64,000 nt of DNA from Liolophura sinensis (lineage: Eukaryota; Mollusca; Polyplacophora; Chitonida; Chitonidae): assembly GCF_032854445.1 (NCBI RefSeq), contig NC_088300.1, positions 69,722,984 to 69,786,983 of the forward strand. The letters are read 5' to 3'. The translations under genes were made by a program, and so were the position numbers. The notes beneath the pieces were generated by a model, which did not search any database, was not told the DNA's origin, and saw only the letters and a list, made by a program, of their open reading frames with translations. Of the stretch, positions 58,020-64,000 are shown piece after piece (the stretch's first letter is position 1; every line of letters begins with the position of its first letter).

Positions 58020-60630
58020 ATAGTAATAGTCAACATTCATTAAAGGATCAAAGCTGAAATCCTAGCTGAAAAGGTTTTCAGTCAACAAATTCATTCACGA
58101 CTAAACCAAACTTTTATTCCTAATAAGAGCATATATCTTACTGGTAATTGCGTCGTTTCAACCCTGTGCCCATTGTATCTTCACCCACCCAGATACAGGT
58201 CTTGACGCAGTTTTTATTGTATAATCCAGGGTGATAATGGCTTCGTAACGAGCCGTACTGGTTTTATCGGGTCTTGATCCGGCTGCACTATCTGTTAAGC
58301 TAACATTGATCCTCACCGCCTTCTTATGAATTCCTGCGCACGAAGCCGTGTTTTTCCCTCGCGGGCTGATGCTAATACGAACATCAGTGGAGGAGTTTTT
58401 CTTTCAGAAATATTCAACGTTGTGATTTTTGAATGATTCACAAGTTCCGTCTTCTTATTACGGTGCGATTAGAACTGATAATGCCCGGATGTGCATTCTC
58501 AGGCGCTCATCGGCGTCCTCCTTGGGAAAGAGACCCATTGATTGGTTATCATTATCAGGGAAACAATTTCTGCTTAGGGAGCAGGGGATGGTTAAAGGCT
58601 GGTAGAGACTGGTTGCCTTTATTATTGACAAGCTTTTCTAGAGGGATGACGATCGCGTAATAACGATTTTTAGCGAATACAAGCCCACACGACCATCCAG
58701 TCGGCACAGATTGCAAAATGAAATTCACCATTTAAATGCCGAGTAAAGGATCTATTGGTGGAGTTATCTTACTGGATACAATAGCCCAGAGCTTCGCAAA
58801 GAGCATATATTTAACTTACAAAATTTCAATTCTTGTTGCTTGTAAGAAAAGTTTCCATCAGTCGTAATCAATCGCAGATTATTTCCTCTGTAATAATGGT
58901 AAAGTTTTTAGGGCTGTCAGCATGCACCCCATCCATCATTGTCGATAAGGGCATCAACAGACGACCATTATCTTCTGCCACAGCAGATTGTCATGATCCT
59001 ATCCTCTAGCATAAAGCAAAACCGACAAAATTCAAGATAGCAATCAAATGGCATTACTTTGACGTTGGATCTACATCCAGTCCTGCTTCGCTTTCGTCTA
59101 AACTGGCATATTTGTATTGGTAGGTGAAGTTTACAAATCCACTCCACAAGCATGAAATCACCCTGTGTCATAACTCTTTATGATCGTGTCTTTGCACACT
59201 GGACGATTATTAATGGTATGAATTACCAGAACTACCTTTCATGATGATAAGATAATGTCTAATAAAATGAACAATAGTACATGTATAGTCCCTTTGGATA
59301 TATAAATGTGCGTACATGTAATACAGTATTACAGTATTACAGCTGCAAGCCAGACTATCTTGTCTGTTCTAAGGACAAATATACGTACATAGGTCAACAT
59401 GAGGATTTATGCTTAGTTATATGGCTCTATATTAAATGAAAATTGTGGGAAAAGCGTATCCTCTTGAATTACATACAAGTATATATAATAAAGGGTTTCA
59501 TAAAGCTTCGCCTATTATAGAATCCAAAACATTATAACCAATAAAGTCGCCTGTTCGATCCAACTTCAGTCATGAATGTGGGGTACAACATTCATCCTAT
59601 AAAATTAACGATAGGCCTATACAAATAAAGTGAACATCATCAATAAGTACGCTGTTCATGTTGCATACGTATGTACATGTTTGCACCAAAACTGTACAGT
59701 TGAACAATTTACTGATGTGAAAAGTGGTTTTGTAACAGAGTTGTGCAAATTAGTTTGGGTAACCAACTGTGGTTCACTGTCGACTGTATGTACTTTTATT
59801 ACAATTGTACATTTTACATGAGTGTCCCATGGAACAAATATAAGTCTATTCGGTTCAACATGATTTCCTATTACGGTCATAAAAATGTGGTGTTTTTTGT
59901 TTCAGACATTTGATAGATTGTTCTAATCGAATTCTCAAAAAAAAAAAAAACACAGTGACATTGACGAATCGCGAATTATAATGATGGAGGAGCTTTTTTC
60001 ATCTTCGACACTTCTCTCAGTTCTCTCAAGTTCGATCAACTTCTCAAGTTCGATGAATTTCTTACTCACAAACTAGTTGCTTTTATAATTAAATTACAGA
60101 GAAATTTTTATTGATGCTTACTTGACTTTGAAAGCAAGAACATATTCAACTCTTCAAGCGCAAAGCTGGATATTTTCTCACTAATTCCATAAGAAGATCA
60201 AGGCAACAGTCCATGTACATTCTTCCTTTTTTAACATACCCGTGAGCCATTGGAGGTATTATCCCTTATTTCTTATATAATTAACAATCCTTCTTAACAA
60301 AACATAATCCTTCTTAACAAAATATAACCCTTCTTAATCCAGCACCCCATATTTGAAGTTTAGTACAAATGTCGATAAAGTGCTAACGGCTGCCAAATCT
60401 TTGTATGCGTATTACCATGCCCTTTATTACCACTTTACAACCAGCACATAATCCCTTGAAAAACACTAATCGGTTGTTTGAGGTTTCCATCTTACAACAC
60501 TGGGTAGATTATCTTAGGTACAGGGAGAGTATAACCCCATTGGCATTTCATACAGGTAGCAGTCGCTTCCAAATGCAGACATGCCTCTGCACTGTTAGAA
60601 TGTACTGACTGTATGTTATGCTCTGTGCAG
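58020..60630. other. No gene seen; possible 5' part of the following gene
   Basis: A poly(A) run lies at about 59938-59951 and a 21-bp triplication (AATCCTTCTTAACAAAA) at about 60283-60340. The last 20 bases before 60631 (TGTATGTTATGCTCTGTGCAG) are a fair splice acceptor, so upstream exons of the 500-codon gene may lie here, but I could not identify any. Confidence 0.4.
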
Positions 60631-60670
60631 AAGCAAGGCCTTCTTCTCTGACCATTTTCACAAGAGAAAA

Positions 60671-62173
60671 ATGCCTCAGCTTAATTTGCCCGGTCGTAAG
60701 GGCAGATCAGAAAAATACATCCTTGCGGAGCAGAAGAATAGATTAGAGAGGACACGACTGGAACTAAACCAAAAGTTTTACGACCGCGAAGCCTTCAAAA
60801 CAAGATTCAGAATTGACAGGGAGAAGAAACTGGTCCTGCGAGCCTTTGATCTGGTAAAGAGAACTTCAGGTACGAGTGATGAGGGCTGTGCCCCCGATCA
60901 TCCTCACGATCGTGAGTATGAAAAGTCTCTTGTCTTTACAAATGGTCTTAGATTGACTGAGCTAAGGCTGAACAACTGGCGCCATCTAGAGAAGGACCTC
61001 CATGTCTTCCTGTCCAGTATTGAGAGAGATATAGAGAAAATGTCACCGACAAGTTCGCAGAAGGACCGATTTCTTTCGCAAGAGAAATACTGTAATATGC
61101 TCATGAAGGGCATTGGTTTGACCCCAACCAAGAGACCAGCTACTGCAATCGGAATAAGATCGAGAGCTCGAACTCCGAGACAGGAAAGTATCCAAAGTGA
61201 GTCAGAGTATAGATATGGATACGATTCTCAGTCGGAGGAGGAATCAGGTGACTCCGACGACTCGTTGACTAGTGCATCCTCCATTGAACCCGGTTTTTCA
61301 GACAGATCGGATGCCAGCGTCAGACCATCATCGGGAGCAACTATGGGGCCAAAGAAAGTCACCTTCTCCAGATGTACCACTACAGGCACGTTACCCAGAA
61401 TGATATCACAACAAGAATCCACACATTCAGTCCAAGAAACCACACATTTTCTGATCACAAAGGATGGTGTTTTGATGAACACCGGAGGTGAATACAAGCC
61501 CATTCACATTAAACGCCGAGAGGCACCCGCTCCAGATGACATAACAACAACAACGCTAATACCTATGATGTCCCGCAATGCACGAAAAATCAGTTCAGTG
61601 TCCTTCAGACGGCTGCAGTCGGATGAAGACCTCCCTAGAACGCCTATCCTGGGGGTTAAAACCAAGTGTAAGTCTCCACCACGGAACGTGTTCTCCCCTT
61701 GCAGTGAGAACAGTTCTATTATGTTTAATTACTCGGACATACCAAAATCTCGCAGTGCTCCATCCCCCATCGGTAACTTGCCCCGACGCCTCTACTCCCC
61801 GCACGGGCGGCCCAACAGTCGGTTGGGAATATTTCTCCCTGCCGAAAAGGAGTTTTCCAAAAGACAACATTTTTCCAATAGACAATTTCATGAGTTTGTT
61901 AAAGACATAAACCACCAACACACCATTCACGAGAAGACGAATGCTTGGAAAACCCGACTGGTCTCTGGCCAAGCCTCACATGTCTGCATCAGGTCAATGA
62001 AGTCGATGGCGACCGTTCTGCGCGCGGCTTTGGCGTTCTCAAGAAAGAGAAGGCAAAATATCCTGAAAGACATGCTCAGAGAGGAGAATCCACACGGAAA
62101 ACAAACTTCTGAACTCCAGAACAAAAGTGGATATTTGCCGCAAAGGCAAACCTCGGAAATCTCTAGTTTTTGA
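60671..62173 (+). CDS. Uncharacterised 500-aa polar protein, single long exon
   Basis: The longest non-repeat frame: 500 codons without interruption in an AT-rich region, so a real gene is very likely. I do not recognise the family. Residues ~15-65 (AEQKNRLERTRLELNQKFYD onward) and ~93-125 are charged and probably helical or coiled-coil. At 172-222 there is a Ser/acidic run (YDSQSEEESGDSDDSLTSAS). KKVTF at 228-232 fits the RVxF docking motif of protein phosphatase 1. The region 295-385 is basic, Ser/Pro-rich and probably disordered with many kinase-type sites. The C-terminal 390-470 is again helical and basic (SMATVLRAALAFSRKRRQNI). No signal peptide or membrane segment. The ATG at 60671 has A at -3. 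An in-frame TAG lies at 60596, but an acceptor at 60630 would allow upstream coding exons. A cytoplasmic or cytoskeletal scaffold role is only a guess. Confidence 0.85.
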   Translation: MPQLNLPGRKGRSEKYILAEQKNRLERTRLELNQKFYDREAFKTRFRIDREKKLVLRAFDLVKRTSGTSDEGCAPDHPHDREYEKSLVFTNGLRLTELRLNNWRHLEKDLHVFLSSIERDIEKMSPTSSQKDRFLSQEKYCNMLMKGIGLTPTKRPATAIGIRSRARTPRQESIQSESEYRYGYDSQSEEESGDSDDSLTSASSIEPGFSDRSDASVRPSSGATMGPKKVTFSRCTTTGTLPRMISQQESTHSVQETTHFLITKDGVLMNTGGEYKPIHIKRREAPAPDDITTTTLIPMMSRNARKISSVSFRRLQSDEDLPRTPILGVKTKCKSPPRNVFSPCSENSSIMFNYSDIPKSRSAPSPIGNLPRRLYSPHGRPNSRLGIFLPAEKEFSKRQHFSNRQFHEFVKDINHQHTIHEKTNAWKTRLVSGQASHVCIRSMKSMATVLRAALAFSRKRRQNILKDMLREENPHGKQTSELQNKSGYLPQRQTSEISSF

Positions 62174-62338
62174 CCATGTTTCGTCAGCATTTACTGTGGT
62201 CCATATCTGAGAAATAGATGCATAGATGGCGAAAAGTACCAGTCGCTTACAAGTGCCTATCGTAAACTCAGACTTGCTTACAATGTACATGCGTTTACCA
62301 TGATTTAATGCCCTGGAATACCGGGTCATTTAACCACG

Positions 62339-62375
62339 ATTAAAGAAAAGAAAACGTGTGTGTTTTTGCGTCTGG
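62339..62375 (+). promoter_or_regulatory. Putative poly(A) signal of the 500-aa gene
   Basis: ATTAAA at 62339-62344, 166 bp after the stop codon, is followed by the GT-rich stretch CGTGTGTGTTTTTGCGTCTG. This is the expected order of hexamer and downstream element. It would give a short 3' UTR. ATTAAA is the commonest variant of AATAAA. No transcript evidence is available here. Confidence 0.45.
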
Positions 62376-63104
62376 TAAACTCGCAATCACTAAAAATTTC
62401 TCTAAAGCTTGGGATTTTTTTCCAGATACATGCATATTCTAATTAAACGACTATGAAAGCTTGTCAGCGTTCTACTCTTCAATTTCAACATATTATATGA
62501 TCAATTGTATCTACGGGAGAGTGTCTGTTTGTTTGCCTATCCGATTATCCATTTGTTTGCCCGTCCGTTTGTCATTCGTTTTCTTGGCCGTTTGTTCGTG
62601 TGTAAGCAGGGAATAAGCCTGGTGAACAAAACTGAGAGCATTCTTTTTATAGATTCAGATATATACATGTTTATTTCTGTTCTCCTTTTAATGTTCTGGC
62701 ACAAATTTTACTACAAACGACGATGCGACTATGCATTAAATCTATTGGCTGCTTTTCAGTTATGACTTATGCGCATTAGCGTTCCAGGTCGACCAGAAAG
62801 AGCGAGACTAAACAGTTCGGCCAGTGCACAGAACCGTTAGTAAGTTATTAAAATACAGAGCACATTGGATAAGCTCTATATGGCCTACAAGTCGGACAGT
62901 AGCGTCCTAATCTCAATCTTACTAGCCTGTCACTAATGTTAATCTGGTTTATAGGTAAAGTGGGAAAGAAAAAAGACCAAGGGAACGGATTATGTACCAA
63001 GATCATGTTGCGATCTACGCCTTCGTAGTAGTCAGTTCCTATACTCATTCCATGGTGTTAAGCCATAATCATTCAATGTACTTATTCTGGATGCTCGCGG
63101 GATA
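62376..63104. other. No gene seen
   Basis: The patch 62515-62600 is a degenerate GTTTGTTTGCC/CCGTTTGT-type simple repeat. Otherwise anonymous. Confidence 0.5.
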
Positions 63105-63262
63105 AAATGTTTAAGGCGTTGGCTCGTGGTGACCAGTAGACCCTTAACAAATGAGGTAGTGTATTCGAATCTAATCCTCGCTGTTCAGACTGAGGCCTTA
63201 AGTCAGGAAGCGTGTCAAGGACCTGGTGAAGGTCGACGATTTACTCTGGACACTCCGGTGAT
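63105..63262 (+). mobile_element. tRNA-derived SINE, family C, 5' half
   Basis: tRNA-like head TTAAGGCGTTGGCTCGTGG with box B-like TATTCGAATCTAATC, then AAGTCAGGAAGCGTGTCAAG, GACCTGGTGAAGGTCGACGA and TTTACTCTGGACACTCCGG. I recall this order (head, then pass-through GGTTTAC..GGCACTCCGG) from bivalve and gastropod SINEs. It loses similarity after 63262; the 3' half may be the fragment at 63601. Confidence 0.55.
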
Positions 63263-63600
63263 ATCCAGCATAAATGCGTATGACTTGTTATTTTCCTCCT
63301 ACACCAAGCAAAGTCGCTTCCCGGTCTCCAGCATCCAACACCTCGTCTTGGTTTCTTTAGGCTTAGTTAGACAATTGGCGTTTTTCTTTTTTGGGGGGTT
63401 TATTTTTTCAAACCAGCCCGTGGCCAGGAAGTTTACAGATTCTCCAGGTCTCGCCCTTTGTAGGGGCCATTTTGACAGTAGGTGGTTGGTTACATTCGTT
63501 TTACTCGTGGCCGTTTGCGCAGCCTAATTTCGCAACCAATATGGTGTGCTCATCTCTACGTCAAATATATAGGAAATTTCCTGAGCAACTTCCCAAAGAT
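63263..63600. other. No gene seen
   Basis: Separates two SINE family C pieces; may be an insertion. The overlapping frames (63126-63527 and 63391-63708) show no motif. Confidence 0.4.
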
Positions 63601-63703
63601 CGCTGGTTTACCTCGAGCACTCGGGTTTCCTCTAAACATGACAATGACCGCTGTTGTATAAGTGAAAACTTATGGCATGTGTCGTTAAACAGCAATCAAA
63701 TAC
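63601..63703 (+). mobile_element. 3' half of a family A/C-type SINE
   Basis: CGCTGGTTTACCTCGAGCAC, TCGGGTTTCCTC, GACCGCTGTTGTATAAGTG, then GTCGTTAAACAGCAATCAAA. It follows the order of the family A/C 3' end with substitutions and an altered TTCTTGAG block. A truncated old copy. Confidence 0.55.
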
Positions 63704-63884
63704 TGTAAATATATTTGCTTGTTTGTTTATGTATATTTTATCTCACTATTATTTAATCACAGAGTGATAAAATATTAAATAAAAAGCAACATTACGCGAA
63801 ATGCGGTATTAAACAAATAGAATGTATAGTGAACACACTATAACTGAAAGTATACTGGAGCTGGATAACAAATGTACAAATTCT

Positions 63885-63972
63885 TTCCCCCAAGGATGGG
63901 ATTGAACCAGCGCCGTGTGCCCTAATTACTGAAATACAAGTACTTTAAAACCATCTAGGCCATGGTCCCCCA
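63885..63972 (-). mobile_element. tRNA-like SINE head, minus strand
   Basis: On the minus strand, GGGGGACCATGGCCTAGATG has box A (ATGGCCTAGATGG). About 50 bases later CGCTGGTTCAATCCCATCC is a good box B. The spacing fits a tRNA-like pol III promoter. The intended acceptor and anticodon stems do not pair well, so it is probably a SINE head whose body would run towards lower coordinates (TTGGGGGAAAGAATTTGTAC). Confidence 0.5.
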
Positions 63973-64000
63973 TACAGTTTAAGGAAGTATGAATTTGTAC

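Overview
This is AT-rich, gene-poor, repeat-loaded nuclear DNA from an animal. It shows no operons or bacterial signals. Several families of tRNA-derived SINEs occur on both strands. The commonest has a body ending in a 3' segment like TTGAGTACGGCGTAAAACAC followed by an (AAAT)n tail, and I remember that type from molluscs and other lophotrochozoans. A marine mollusc is therefore my best guess for the host, inferred from memory of SINE types and not searched.

Two long intact reading frames stand out. The first is a complete Tc1-type DNA transposon at 53454-55104 (minus-strand transposase of 340 aa, full DD34E triad, 27-bp perfect terminal inverted repeats, TA target duplication). The second is a 500-codon uninterrupted frame at 60671-62173, a polar, serine-rich, basic protein of no family I recognise. 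It is probably a real host gene, or the last coding exon of one, with a plausible poly(A) signal downstream.

Other coding evidence is fragmentary. A 225-bp exon-like block (12985-13209) and a short terminal-exon-like block (16189-16269) on the plus strand have good splice signals and matching phase. Three neighbouring minus-strand frames lie at 52272-53162, the first with a signal-peptide-like start. There are weaker single-exon candidates at 33809, 46938 and 57420. A decayed retroelement protein tail lies at 44452-44592. A possible solo LTR spans 50701-51714.

The dominant feature is tandem repetition: about a dozen unrelated minisatellite arrays covering roughly 8 kb, about an eighth of the window. 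From left to right the units are 50 bp (1-760), 28 bp (11254-11580), 37 bp (12279-12486, and the same unit again at 15166-15894), 40 bp (19610-19818), a 114-bp satellite (20085-22935), 59 bp (26280-27190), 26 bp (31875-32765), 40 bp (34611-34856), 37-38 bp (35829-36085), about 73 bp (37785-38210) and another 26 bp (42745-43045). The 114-bp satellite is itself a trimer of a 38-bp motif and is partly arranged as 228-bp dimers. Because 114 is a multiple of three it keeps a 626-codon frame open, which I do not believe is a gene.

MITE-like palindromes (171-297, 17632-17903) and a tail-to-tail SINE pair (31460-31853) complete the picture. The remainder is intron or intergenic sequence in which I see nothing that can be supported. 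No CRISPR array, rRNA, functional tRNA or novel multi-gene defence or metabolic system is visible.
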